Assembly (NCBI GenBank): GCA_900541795.1
Contig: UQLC01000013.1
Location: 1 to 64,000, forward strand
Origin: an uncultured Collinsella sp.
GTDB lineage: Bacteria > Actinomycetota > Coriobacteriia > Coriobacteriales > Coriobacteriaceae
DNA: 64,000 bases
Reading direction: 5' to 3'
Translations under genes and position numbers: made by a program
Shown: positions 24,724-32,562 of the stretch, piece by piece
Layout: each line of letters begins with the position of its first letter
Position numbering within the stretch: position 1 is the first letter of the stretch
Notes under the pieces: model-generated
The model's input: only the letters and a program-made list of their open reading frames with translations
Databases searched by the model: none
Told to the model about the DNA's origin: nothing

Positions 24724-24754
24724 CGGGACGGGTGTTTTTGCCCGTCCCGTTTTT
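24724..24754 (+). terminator. Terminator of the selD operon
   Basis: CGGGACGGG (24724-24732) with CCCGTCCCG (24741-24749), then TTTTT. Confidence 0.9.
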
Positions 24755-24777
24755 GTTTCGACCTGAAAGGTGTGCCT

Positions 24778-26136
24778 ATGGCCTCATCCGCTCCGCGCGG
24801 TCTGCGCTCCGACCATGTCGTTACTGTCGGCATTGCGCTGTTCTCGATGCTCTTTGGCGCCGGTAACCTTATCATTCCGCCGTTGCTGGCGCTGCAGGCA
24901 GGTTCTGCCACGCCGGTCGCCATGCTTGGCTTTCTGATTGCCGCCATCGGCCTGCCCGTCATGGGTTTTATCGCCGTGGCGCTTGCCGGAACGGCGCGCG
25001 AGCTTGCCGGCCGCGTGCACCCCAAGTTTGGTGAGTTCTTTGTCGCGGCGGTGTATCTGGCCATCGGTCCGTGCCTGGCTATTCCGCGCACGAGCTCTAC
25101 GGCCTTCGAGATGTTGGTGCCGCTGCTGCCCGAGGGCGTCTCGCTCGGCACGGCTCGCCTGGTGTTCGCCATCGGGTTCTTCGTAGTCGCGTTTGTGCTC
25201 ACGCTGCGCCCGGGTGTCATCACACGCGTGCTCGGCCGCATTACGGGCCCCGCGCTTATCGCGCTCATCGTGCTGGTTGTGGGTGCTGCCGTGATCTCGC
25301 CGCTGGGACCGGCTGTCGCGCCTCAGGCTCCCTACGATGCGGGCGCTGCCGTGCAAGGCTTTTTGACCGGCTACCAGACCATGGACCTGCTTGCGTCGCT
25401 CGCCTTCGGCATCATCATCGCCGAGACCATTCACGAGCTGGGCGTGACCGACGACAAACGCGTCGCTTTTGAAATTTCGCGCTCCGGCGTGATTGCCGGC
25501 GTGCTCATGGCCATCATCTATTGCGGCTTGGCCCTTGCCGGTATGCAGCTCGGCACCGTGATGCCCGACGCCACTAACGGCGCTGCAATCCTTGCTCGCT
25601 CGGCCTCCATGCACTTTGGCCTTGCCGGCACGGTTGTGGTATTTGCGATTTTCTTCCTCGCTTGCATGAACGTGTGCATCGGCCTCATTAGCTGCTGCGC
25701 GCGCTATTTCTGTGAGACGTACGTGGTTGAAGGGGGAGCGGAGGCCTCCGAGGAGGCCATGCGCCGCCCCTTCGCGATCTTCGCCTTTGTGTTCGCGGCG
25801 TTTTCGTGCGTGCTTTCCAACGTGGGCCTCGACGTGATCCTTATGTTCTCGGTGCCCATGCTCAACGCTTTGTATCCCGTTGCCATTGTGCTGGTGCTTA
25901 TGGGCCTGGTGCACGGTTTTTGCGATGCGCACCCGCAAGTGTGGGTCTGGGTCGGCGGCGTGGTTGCCGTGCAGAGTGTGATCACTTCGGTCCGCGATGC
26001 GTTCTTTGCGGGCGCGTGGCTACCGTTTGATGTTCTTCCGCTGGCGGATATTGGTGCCGCGTGGGCGCCGGTTGCCGTGGCGGCGTTTGTGATCGGTCTG
26101 CTCCATAGTCGTTTTGTTGCACATTCGAGGAGCTAA
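24778..26136 (+). CDS. brnQ: Branched-chain amino acid carrier BrnQ
   Basis: 452 residues with about twelve membrane helices, matching LIVCS-family Na+- or H+-coupled uptake of Leu, Ile and Val. The first helix contains LFSMLFGAGNLIIPP, the family signature, and a later loop has GPCLAIPRTSSTAFE. ATG 24778 is preferred: AAAGG is 7 nt upstream, while an in-frame ATG at 24721 lies in the preceding terminator. No terminator is obvious before the tRNA promoter downstream. Confidence 0.92.
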   Translation: MASSAPRGLRSDHVVTVGIALFSMLFGAGNLIIPPLLALQAGSATPVAMLGFLIAAIGLPVMGFIAVALAGTARELAGRVHPKFGEFFVAAVYLAIGPCLAIPRTSSTAFEMLVPLLPEGVSLGTARLVFAIGFFVVAFVLTLRPGVITRVLGRITGPALIALIVLVVGAAVISPLGPAVAPQAPYDAGAAVQGFLTGYQTMDLLASLAFGIIIAETIHELGVTDDKRVAFEISRSGVIAGVLMAIIYCGLALAGMQLGTVMPDATNGAAILARSASMHFGLAGTVVVFAIFFLACMNVCIGLISCCARYFCETYVVEGGAEASEEAMRRPFAIFAFVFAAFSCVLSNVGLDVILMFSVPMLNALYPVAIVLVLMGLVHGFCDAHPQVWVWVGGVVAVQSVITSVRDAFFAGAWLPFDVLPLADIGAAWAPVAVAAFVIGLLHSRFVAHSRS

Positions 26137-26147
26137 GGCTTCAGTGC

Positions 26148-26176
26148 TTGCACAGGCGGGGAGTCTCCCCTATAAT
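26148..26176 (+). promoter_or_regulatory. Promoter of the tRNA-Pro/tRNA-Gly unit
   Basis: TTGCAC (26148-26153), exactly 17 nt, TATAAT (26171-26176). The spacer contains the palindrome GGGGAG-T-CTCCCC. The start would be near 26183, 45 nt before tRNA-Pro. Confidence 0.85.
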
Positions 26177-26227
26177 TTCCTTCGCTTTGGGACACGCAAG
26201 GTCTAGACCTTAGCTGCTCAACACCTT

Positions 26228-26304
26228 CGGGACGTGGCGCAGTTTGGTAGCGCGCCTGCTTTGGGAGCAGGATGTCGCAGGTTCAAATCCTGTCGTCCCG
26301 ACCA
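26228..26304 (+). tRNA. tRNA-Pro (anticodon TGG)
   Basis: 77-nt cloverleaf with acceptor CGGGACG/CGTCCCG, anticodon loop TTTGGGA (anticodon TGG), T-loop TTCAAAT and an encoded CCA end. Confidence 0.97.
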
Positions 26305-26310
26305 TATCTT

Positions 26311-26384
26311 GCGGGCGTAGTTCAATGGTAGAACCCCAGCCTTCCAAGCTGATGACGCGGGTTCGATTCCCGTCGCCCGCTCCA
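26311..26384 (+). tRNA. tRNA-Gly (anticodon TCC)
   Basis: 74-nt cloverleaf with acceptor GCGGGCG/CGCCCGC, anticodon loop CTTCCAA (anticodon TCC), T-loop TTCGATT and an encoded CCA end. Only 6 nt after tRNA-Pro, so co-transcribed. Confidence 0.97.
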
Positions 26385-26395
26385 TAGGATAGATG

Positions 26396-26433
26396 AATGG
26401 CTCTGATTCCTTTTGGGAATCAGAGCCATTTTC
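26396..26433 (+). terminator. Terminator of the tRNA unit
   Basis: ATGGCTCTGATTCC (26397-26410) with GGAATCAGAGCCAT (26416-26429) and a TTTTC tail. The stem is symmetrical enough to act on both strands. Confidence 0.85.
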
Positions 26434-26466
26434 ATATACATGCCGGGGACCCCACATCTCCTCCTA

Positions 26467-26533
26467 AGTTGCGGTGAAATACGGACTGTTTTTCGGCTTT
26501 TATGGCCCATGTAGTCCGTATTTCACCGCAACT
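26467..26533. repeat. TTGCGGTGAAATA hairpin repeat, copy 2
   Basis: Perfect 21-bp inverted repeat (26467-26487 with 26513-26533). Compared with copy 1, the inner part of both arms has changed together (CGGACT/AGTCCG for GGGACT/AGTCCC). Left flank of the 26698-27720 gene. Confidence 0.85.
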
Positions 26534-26681
26534 ATTTGTAAGGTTGGATTTTGATGCCGTTGGGAGGGTCGTAGCGACCGTCTACCGAGAGTGGAAATAT
26601 TTTTTGAAGCTCTGACCTGCGGCGTCAAGCTTTTGGTCAGCTTTTGGCAAGGCCTGCGGACGGAAGCATGCGATAGCGTAA

Positions 26682-26690
26682 TGGTATTCT
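26682..26690 (+). promoter_or_regulatory. Extended -10 promoter of the AbiEi/DUF559-like gene
   Basis: TGGTATTCT (TG-N-TATTCT). The predicted start falls at about 26697-26698, right at the GTG-ATG of the gene, so the mRNA may be leaderless. Confidence 0.45.
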
Positions 26691-26697
26691 CTCCGCC

Positions 26698-27720
26698 GTG
26701 ATGGTTATGGGGTTGGCCATGCTCGATAAAGGCAAACATTTTCCGCAGTCATATGCAAGGATGCTATTCTCGGCCGTTGGAATTCATCAAGATGGACAGC
26801 TGCTTATAACAATTGATCCTTGGGATGAACGCCGTGCGCGTGAGCTTATGCAGGAAGAGCTCATGCTTCGTCTTTACAACCACGTGTATGCGGATCCGGT
26901 CTATTGGAATAATCTTGGGGTTGAAGATCGCATCTTTCAGCTGGCATCCGCTATTGCGGTCGTTGAACCGGATGCTGTGTTTTGCGGATCGACAGCAGCG
27001 CTGCTCTACGGCATCGGCTCGGCGTATACGCTTCTGGATAAAGTGCAAGTACTGTTGCCACGGTCTACAAGGCGTGATACGTATGAGTTCGTTGAATACA
27101 AGCGCTGGCGGGTGGGCGAAGTGTGGCGGCTCGGTCTGTTTACGCTGACGGATCCGTATCGAACGGTTGTTGATATCGCTCGAACGAGCGCCTTTCGTTA
27201 TGCGCTGGGCTATGTCGATGGCTTGGCCCGTGAGTACGATGTCGAACGCGAAGAGCTGCGGGCATATGCGCAGGCAAATTGCCGAGGGTTGCATGGCATC
27301 GCGCGTGCTTTTGACGTTTTTGAGCATATGGACGGCAGGTCAGACAATGGCGGCGAGTCCGAGGCGAGAGCAGCGATGATTCTCGCTGGGGTTGCCGCGC
27401 CTGAGCTTCAAGTTGAGATAACGCGACCGGGAAACGCTGGCTATTATCTAGCAGATTATGGCTGGCAGATGTCAGACGGCTCATGGACGCTGGCAGAGCT
27501 GCATGGGCTAGGCAAGTTTGAAGACGAAGCTCAAAATGATCCCGAGCAGGCGGCGGCAAAAACGTATCGAGCGGCCCTCATGCGCGACGCGAACCTTCGC
27601 GCCATGGGCCACAACGTCATTCATTTCAAACTCTCGGACACCTACGACGTAGAATCGTTCGGTGCCATGATGCGCGGTTACGGCATTCCGACAACAAAAC
27701 CCTACGCCGAATCCCGATAG
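26698..27720 (+). CDS. AbiEi-like / DUF559-type putative nuclease protein
   Basis: 340 residues. The N-terminal half (about 1-130) resembles the AbiEi-type antitoxin or transcriptional regulator region found in many actinobacterial proteins. The C-terminal part looks like a Vsr/DUF559 PD-(D/E)xK nuclease fold: ESEAR at 220-224, ADYGW at 252-256 with Asp253, and AELHGLGKF at 266-274 with Glu267 and Lys273. The usual ribosome-binding site is missing; starts are possible at GTG 26698, ATG 26701 or ATG 26719. Codon use looks AT-richer than in its neighbours, and hairpin repeats flank it on both sides next to tRNA genes, which suggests acquisition. No cognate AbiEii toxin is adjacent. Function unproven. 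Confidence 0.65.
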   Translation: MMVMGLAMLDKGKHFPQSYARMLFSAVGIHQDGQLLITIDPWDERRARELMQEELMLRLYNHVYADPVYWNNLGVEDRIFQLASAIAVVEPDAVFCGSTAALLYGIGSAYTLLDKVQVLLPRSTRRDTYEFVEYKRWRVGEVWRLGLFTLTDPYRTVVDIARTSAFRYALGYVDGLAREYDVEREELRAYAQANCRGLHGIARAFDVFEHMDGRSDNGGESEARAAMILAGVAAPELQVEITRPGNAGYYLADYGWQMSDGSWTLAELHGLGKFEDEAQNDPEQAAAKTYRAALMRDANLRAMGHNVIHFKLSDTYDVESFGAMMRGYGIPTTKPYAESR

Positions 27721-27747
27721 CGAAATCGTTCGCGGTCCACCTTCAAT

Positions 27748-27816
27748 AAGTTGCGGTGAAATGCGGACTGTTGAGGCCTTTAAAGGCATAAAACAGTCCG
27801 TATTTCACCGCAACTT
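27748..27816. repeat. TTGCGGTGAAATA hairpin repeat, copy 3
   Basis: 25-bp inverted repeat (27748-27772 with 27792-27816) with one G-U pair. Right flank of the 26698-27720 gene, same orientation as copy 2. Confidence 0.85.
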
Positions 27817-27830
27817 AGGTGGGGATGGGG

Positions 27831-28307
27831 TTAGCTGCGGGGGCGGTGGCGGAGCTTGTCGATGGTGGAGTCGGTGCTTCGGCTGCGGGCTTCGGCGGCG
27901 CGGTCGCGGGCGTCGGCGGCGGTTTGGCGCTGGCGGCGGTAGTCGATCATGCCTTGGATGATGGGCTTGCCAAAGCTCACGACATCATCGTTGTAGATGG
28001 CGGTTCGGGCTGCGAGGAGGCAGTCGGTAAAGTCCATATGGGTCTTGCCAAAGAGTTTGACGGCAAGGGCGACAACGGTGGGCTCGTCGACCATGACGTC
28101 ATCGAGCAACCTCTTCATGGCCGCAGTAATCTCAACGCGGGGAACCTTATAGACGTCGCGCAGTGTGACCACGACGCGCGTGATGATTTCGGGGTAGACG
28201 CGAGCGGTGCGCGTGGCGATGACCTTGGCGGCGCGCGGTGACAGAACCTCGTCGTCGTCAAGCAGGTAGCGCAGGATGACGGTCTCGTCGATGATGGTGC
28301 TACTCAT
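27831..28307 (-). CDS. PIN-domain toxin (VapC-like)
   Basis: 158 residues. PIN-domain ribonucleases of toxin-antitoxin systems use a cluster of acidic residues; here IIDETV puts Asp7 at the end of the first strand, and DFTDCLLAA with downstream VVSFGK gives the C-terminal acidic residues and strand. The last about 35 residues are Arg-rich and not part of the core. Its start overlaps the antitoxin gene by 8 nt, the normal arrangement for such pairs. RNA target unknown. Confidence 0.75.
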   Translation of the reverse strand: MSSTIIDETVILRYLLDDDEVLSPRAAKVIATRTARVYPEIITRVVVTLRDVYKVPRVEITAAMKRLLDDVMVDEPTVVALAVKLFGKTHMDFTDCLLAARTAIYNDDVVSFGKPIIQGMIDYRRQRQTAADARDRAAEARSRSTDSTIDKLRHRPRS

Positions 28308-28623
28308 GGATATCTACTTCCTCGGGACCCAAAATCGAATCGTCGCTTTCTGTGGCAAGGTACTCAATCCAGGCATTGCGCTCTTCGGAGCGGCGATTGG
28401 GGTCACCATATGCTTTGAGCGATCCATAGGCGGCGGTGCCGTTCTTTGAGCGCACGGCGACCGGCTGAAAGGGGAGCTTGCGCATCAAAATGCTCTGCGC
28501 GACAAAAAGACGGACGGCCTCGGCGAGCGATGTGCCCATGGCGTCGTAGAGACGTTCGGCATGTTGCTTGTCTTCCTCGTGAATGCGCACCTGCAGGATG
28601 GCTCGTTTTTGAGTCGATGACAT
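28300..28623 (-). CDS. RelB/DinJ-type antitoxin
   Basis: 107 residues. The N-terminus (about residues 3-45) has the RelB/DinJ ribbon-helix-helix look: a strand AILQVRI, then helices including LYDAMGTSLAEAVRLFVAQS. The C-terminal half is the toxin-binding tail. ATG 28623 follows AAGGGGG on the minus strand. A palindrome CGGCA-TG-TGCCG lies just upstream and is the likely autorepression site. RelB/DinJ antitoxins usually pair with RelE/YafQ toxins, so the PIN-domain partner is a mixed combination. Confidence 0.75.
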   Translation of the reverse strand: MSSTQKRAILQVRIHEEDKQHAERLYDAMGTSLAEAVRLFVAQSILMRKLPFQPVAVRSKNGTAAYGSLKAYGDPNRRSEERNAWIEYLATESDDSILGPEEVDIHE

Positions 28624-28665
28624 CACTGGCCCCCTTAATGAGCGGGCAATATAGTCGGTCAAATG

Positions 28666-28717
28666 CGGCATGTGCCGATACTTGAGCATCTTATAACGAT
28701 TACTTTATTTCGCTCAA
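28666..28717 (-). promoter_or_regulatory. Promoter and operator of the toxin-antitoxin operon
   Basis: On the minus strand, TTGAGC (28712-28717), a 16-nt spacer, TATAAG (28690-28695). The palindrome CGGCATGTGCCG at 28666-28677 lies just downstream of the expected start, a good autorepressor site. Confidence 0.6.
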
Positions 28718-29050
28718 GTAAATAACCATTAACATGTATACAAGCGTAATACATCCAAAATGAGAGTGCGTAAAAATCTCTGAGGCGTACGCATGTAATA
28801 CACTCACCTTTATAGCCTCTAGAGAATAATTCCAACCTGCCAAAACCCCTGCAATACACCCGTATTGCAGGGCCTATGCTCAAGTTTGCCACCTGCAACT
28901 GCGTATATTTAACCTGTATATCGTTGGAGGAATTCTATCGAAGTGCCTGTTTCGCCGCATGCATTCGATATGTCGATGCCAGGCCACGGGCGGCTTGGAG
29001 CAACGTCGACAGGTTCTCTCCGGCATGGGATTCAGGAGGGAGTGAACAAC
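28718..29050. other. Intergenic region upstream of the formate hydrogenlyase locus
   Basis: About 330 AT-rich bases without a supported gene. It contains a perfect 11-bp hairpin CCCTGCAATAC/GTATTGCAGGG (28847-28872) followed by GTTTTG when read on the minus strand, and AT-rich boxes (TTGCCA 28886, TAACCT 28910, TATATC 28917) that could form the locus promoter. A regulator site cannot be assigned. Confidence 0.4.
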
Positions 29051-29569
29051 ATGGGCAATAAACGAGTCGTAGCCGATTCCTCGCGCTGCATTGGGTGTCA
29101 AACCTGTATGGCGGCGTGCATCGAGGCGCACGACATTCCCGGCAACATCGCCGCGCCGCGCCTGCGCGTGACGCGTACGTACGAGATCTCCGCACCGGTG
29201 GCTTGCCATCACTGCGAGGATGCCCCGTGCGCCAAGGCCTGCCCCACGGGCGCCTTGTTCTTTGATCCAAAGAACCATCGCATCGGCGTCAACGAGGACA
29301 ACTGCATCGGCTGCAAGAGCTGCGTCATGGCCTGCCCCTTTGGCGCCGTGAGCGTGGCGACCACGCAGGTCCCCGTCTTGATGGGCGACGTGCGCGTGGG
29401 TTCGCAGACTAAGAGCTTCGTGCTCAAGTGCGACCTGTGCGTGGACCGTCCCGGCGGTCCGGCGTGTGCCGAGGCGTGCCCGACCAAGGGCCTCACCCTG
29501 GTAGACGAGGAGCGCCTGGCAGAACTGACTGCCGAGCGTGCCCGCGCCACCATCGAAAACGAGGCGTAA
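29051..29569 (+). CDS. HydN-like 4Fe-4S electron transfer protein
   Basis: 172 residues with four 4Fe-4S ferredoxin motifs: CIGCQTCMAAC, CHHCEDAPCAKACP, CIGCKSCVMACP and CDLC...CAEACP. It belongs to the HydN/HycB group and would carry electrons from formate dehydrogenase H. It lies 74 nt before fdhF. ATG 29051 follows AGGAGGG (29034-29040). Residues before this start in the same frame do not belong to the family. E. coli hydN is likewise connected with fdhF. Confidence 0.88.
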   Translation: MGNKRVVADSSRCIGCQTCMAACIEAHDIPGNIAAPRLRVTRTYEISAPVACHHCEDAPCAKACPTGALFFDPKNHRIGVNEDNCIGCKSCVMACPFGAVSVATTQVPVLMGDVRVGSQTKSFVLKCDLCVDRPGGPACAEACPTKGLTLVDEERLAELTAERARATIENEA

Positions 29570-29643
29570 GCGTCGGGCGACAAGCCCAATGATTGTCAAA
29601 TAAGTACCGAGTATTCGGTAGCAGAGAAAGGAAGGAGGGTGTC

Positions 29644-31866
29644 ATGGAGAAGCATAAAGTGATCTGCCCGTACTGCGGCGCCGGTTGCCAGTTTAACCTC
29701 TTGGTCCAAAACGGCCAGGTCGTGGGCACCGAACCGCTCAACGGCATCACCAACCAGAGCGAGCTGTGCCTTAAGGGCATGAGCGGCTACGACTTCATCA
29801 ACGACACCAAGATCTTGACTCCTCGCGTACTGCACCCGATGATCCGCCGCACTAAGGGCGCGGATCTTGAGCGCGTAAGCTGGGACGAGGCACTGGATTT
29901 CACCGCATCTAAGATGCAGGCCATAATTGACGAATATGGTCCTAACGCTGTCATGACCACCGGCTCTTCGCGAGGCGGCGGCAATGAGGCGAACTACGTC
30001 ATGCAGAAGTTTACGCGTGCGTGCATCGGCACCCACAGCGTGGACAACTGCGCCCGTACTTGACACGGCCCTACTGTCCTCGGTCTGATGGACACGGTTG
30101 GTTCAGGTTGCATGTCATGCTCCATCCCCGGTATGGAGGATGCGGGCTGCATTTTCCTCTTCGGCTATAACCCTGCCGATTCGCACCCCATCGTCGCAAG
30201 GCGTATCGTGCGAGCCAAAGAAAAGGGTTGCAAGATCATCGTCGCCGATCCGCGCCATATCGAAACCGCGCGTATCGCCGATCTCTACCTTCCGATCAAG
30301 AACGGTTGCAACGTCGCGTTCCTCAACGCCTTTGCCAACTGCTTGGTCAACGATGGCCTCTACGACAAGGAATTCGTCGCCGAGCATACGAACGGCTTTG
30401 ACGAGTGGTGGGAGACCATCAAGAACTACACTCCCGAATCCGTACAGGACATCACGGGTGTCGAGCCCGCGTTGATCCACCAAGCTGCCGAGATGTACGC
30501 CACGGCGAAGCCCTCTGCCATCATTGGCTGGGGTATGGGCGTATGCCAGCAGAAGCAGAACCTGAAGACGGTGCATACCATCGCCTCCATCGCCTGCGTT
30601 GCCGGCCAGATCGGCAAACCCAATTCCGGTCTCGCGCCCGTGCGTGGCCAGAATAACGTCCAGGGCTCCTGCGATATGGGCATGCTGCCCAACCTGTACC
30701 CTGGCTACCAGAAGGTCACCGACCCGGCAGTGCGCGCCAAGTTTGCCAAGGCTTGGGGCGTGCCCGAGGAAAAGCTTCCGCTCGAGGAGGGCTACAAGCT
30801 CACCGACCTGGGCCACCTGGTCGACGAGGGCAAGGTGCACTGCTTCTACAACTACGGCGAGGACCCGGTGCAGACCGAGCCCGATTCGGCCGGTATGCGC
30901 AAGACGCTCTCCGAGCTGGACCTGTTCATTTGCCAGGACATCTTTATGACGCAGACGACCATGCTCGCCGACGTCATCCTGCCCGCTACCTCTTGGGGCG
31001 AGCACGAGGGTGTCTTTACCGCATCCGACCGTAGCTTCCAGCACTTTGATGCGGCCGTTCCGCCCAAGGGCGAGTGCCGTCACGACTGGGAGATCTTCGC
31101 GGACCTGTCTACGCGCATGGGCTATCCCATGCACTACGACAACACCGAGCAGATCTGGAACGAGTGCATTAGCCTGTGCCCCAACTTTGTGGGCGCAACC
31201 TACGAGAAGATGGCTCCCGAGGGCGGTTACGCCCAGTGGCCGGTCAAGAGCACCGATGTGAACGACCACGGTACGCCCGACATGTTCGCTGGTGGCAAGT
31301 TCACCACCAAGGACGGTCGCGCCAACCTGATGGCGCACGACTGGGAGGCGCCCTCCGAGCTTCCCGACGATGAGTACCCGCTCATCCTGTGCACCGTTCG
31401 TGAGGTCGGCCACTACAGCTGCCGTTCGATGACCGGCAACTGCAAGACGCTGGCGCTGCTTGCCGACGAGCCCGGCTTTGTCCGCATGAATCCCGCGGAC
31501 GCCCAGGCGCGCGGCATCAAGAACGGCGACATCGTCTCGATCCACAGCCGCCGCGGCCAGGTATACAGCCGCGCCGACGTGAGCGACCGTATCAACAAGG
31601 GCACGGTCTATATGACCTACCAGTGGTGGATCGGTAAGTGCAACGAGCTGACCATGCACAAGGTCGACCCGGTCTCGCACACGCCCGAGGACAAGTTCTC
31701 CGCCTGCCAGGTCGACGCCATTGCCGACCAGGTCTGGGCAGAGGGCGAGGTCGAGCGTCAGTACACCGAGCTCAAGCAGGCTCTGGTCGACGCCGCCGCT
31801 CCCCAGGACGTTGAGCCCGGCGCCGCCAAGTTCGACGACGAGACGCACGTGAATCAAATCGTGTAG
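29644..31866 (+). CDS. fdhF: Formate dehydrogenase H, selenocysteine-containing (in-frame UGA)
   Basis: 740 residues. It oxidises formate to CO2 with a bis-MGD molybdenum centre and a [4Fe-4S] cluster, feeding the Hyf hydrogenase. ATG 29644 follows GAAGGAGGG. Codon 140 is TGA (30061-30063), giving CART-Sec-HGP, the same residue number as Sec140 of E. coli FdhF. Cluster cysteines C8, C11, C15 and C42 and the relay Lys44 also sit at E. coli positions. A GGUCU-loop hairpin follows the UGA. The C-terminal domain includes the MGD-binding segment TVREVGHYSCRSMTGN. A gene caller that stops at UGA would split it in two (29644-30063 and 30088-31866). Cytoplasmic, no signal peptide. Confidence 0.97.
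30075..30094 (+). promoter_or_regulatory. SECIS element of fdhF
   Basis: TGTCC (30075-30079) pairs with GGACA (30090-30094); TC/GA extends it with one bulged T, leaving the apical loop GGTCT (30082-30086), 19 nt past the UGA. The GGUCU loop is the one used by E. coli SelB. Confidence 0.85.
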
Positions 31867-31887
31867 TCCCGTTCTCGTTGGCTTTTT

Positions 31888-31930
31888 GGGCCGGGCGTCC
31901 CGTACGTTCGGGAGCCCGGCCCGTTATTTT
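31888..31930 (+). terminator. Terminator or attenuator between fdhF and hyfA
   Basis: GGGCCGGGC-G-TCCCG (31888-31902) with CGGGAGCCCGGCCC (31909-31922), one bulge, then GTTATTTT. It may reduce read-through into hyf. Confidence 0.7.
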
Positions 31931-31944
31931 GAAAGGAAGTGGGG

Positions 31945-32562
31945 ATGAACCGCTTCATCGACATCAACCCGGAGAGGTGCATCGGCTGCGGAACATGCCA
32001 GTCCGCCTGTGCCGACGCCCACCGGATGCAGGGTCTTCAGGATACGCCGCGCCTGGCGCTCGTGAAGACCGGCGGTATTTCGGCCGCCCTTGCCTGCCAC
32101 CATTGCGAGGGTGCCCCCTGCGCCGAGGTCTGCCCGGTGAATGCCATCGAGCACGATGGCGATCGCATCCACGTCAAGGAGCAGGAGTGCATCGGGTGCA
32201 GGCTGTGCGCCATCGCGTGCCCCTTCGGAGCCATCCATCCCGATGGCACGTCTATCGCCGGTGTCGCAGGCATGTGCGACCCGACGCCTTCGTATCCTAA
32301 GTCCCTGAGCAGCCTGCTTACGTGGGCTCCCGGCCAGTACACCTGCGCTGTTAAGTGCGACCTGTGCGCCTTCGATCCGGACGGTCCGCATTGTGTGGCG
32401 GCGTGCCCCACCAAGGCGCTGACCGTCATGGGCGGCGCGGCCGATCGCGAGCTCGACGAGGCCAAGCGCCTGCGCTCGATCGAAAACGGTCCGGTCGTCG
32501 ACGTTACCGCTGTGGCCCAGGGTCTGTCCGAGAAAGCAGAAGGGAGCGTAAACAATGGATAG
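31945..32562 (+). CDS. hyfA: Hydrogenase-4 component A (4Fe-4S ferredoxin-like)
   Basis: 205 residues with four 4Fe-4S motifs (CIGCGTCQSAC, CHHCEGAPCAEVCP, CIGCRLCAIACP, CDLC...CVAACP). HyfA/HycB is the docking subunit that passes electrons from FdhF to the hydrogenase. ATG 31945 is preferred over the GTG at 31939 because GAAAGGAAG is better spaced. Its last 8 nt overlap hyfB. It is a paralogue of the HydN-like gene at 29051. Confidence 0.9.
   Translation: MNRFIDINPERCIGCGTCQSACADAHRMQGLQDTPRLALVKTGGISAALACHHCEGAPCAEVCPVNAIEHDGDRIHVKEQECIGCRLCAIACPFGAIHPDGTSIAGVAGMCDPTPSYPKSLSSLLTWAPGQYTCAVKCDLCAFDPDGPHCVAACPTKALTVMGGAADRELDEAKRLRSIENGPVVDVTAVAQGLSEKAEGSVNNG

Noticed and set aside
30061..30063. 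Apparent nonsense mutation splitting the formate dehydrogenase gene
   Set aside because: The TGA sits at codon 140, is followed by a GGUCU SECIS hairpin, and the frame continues with full homology; a complete sel system is encoded nearby.
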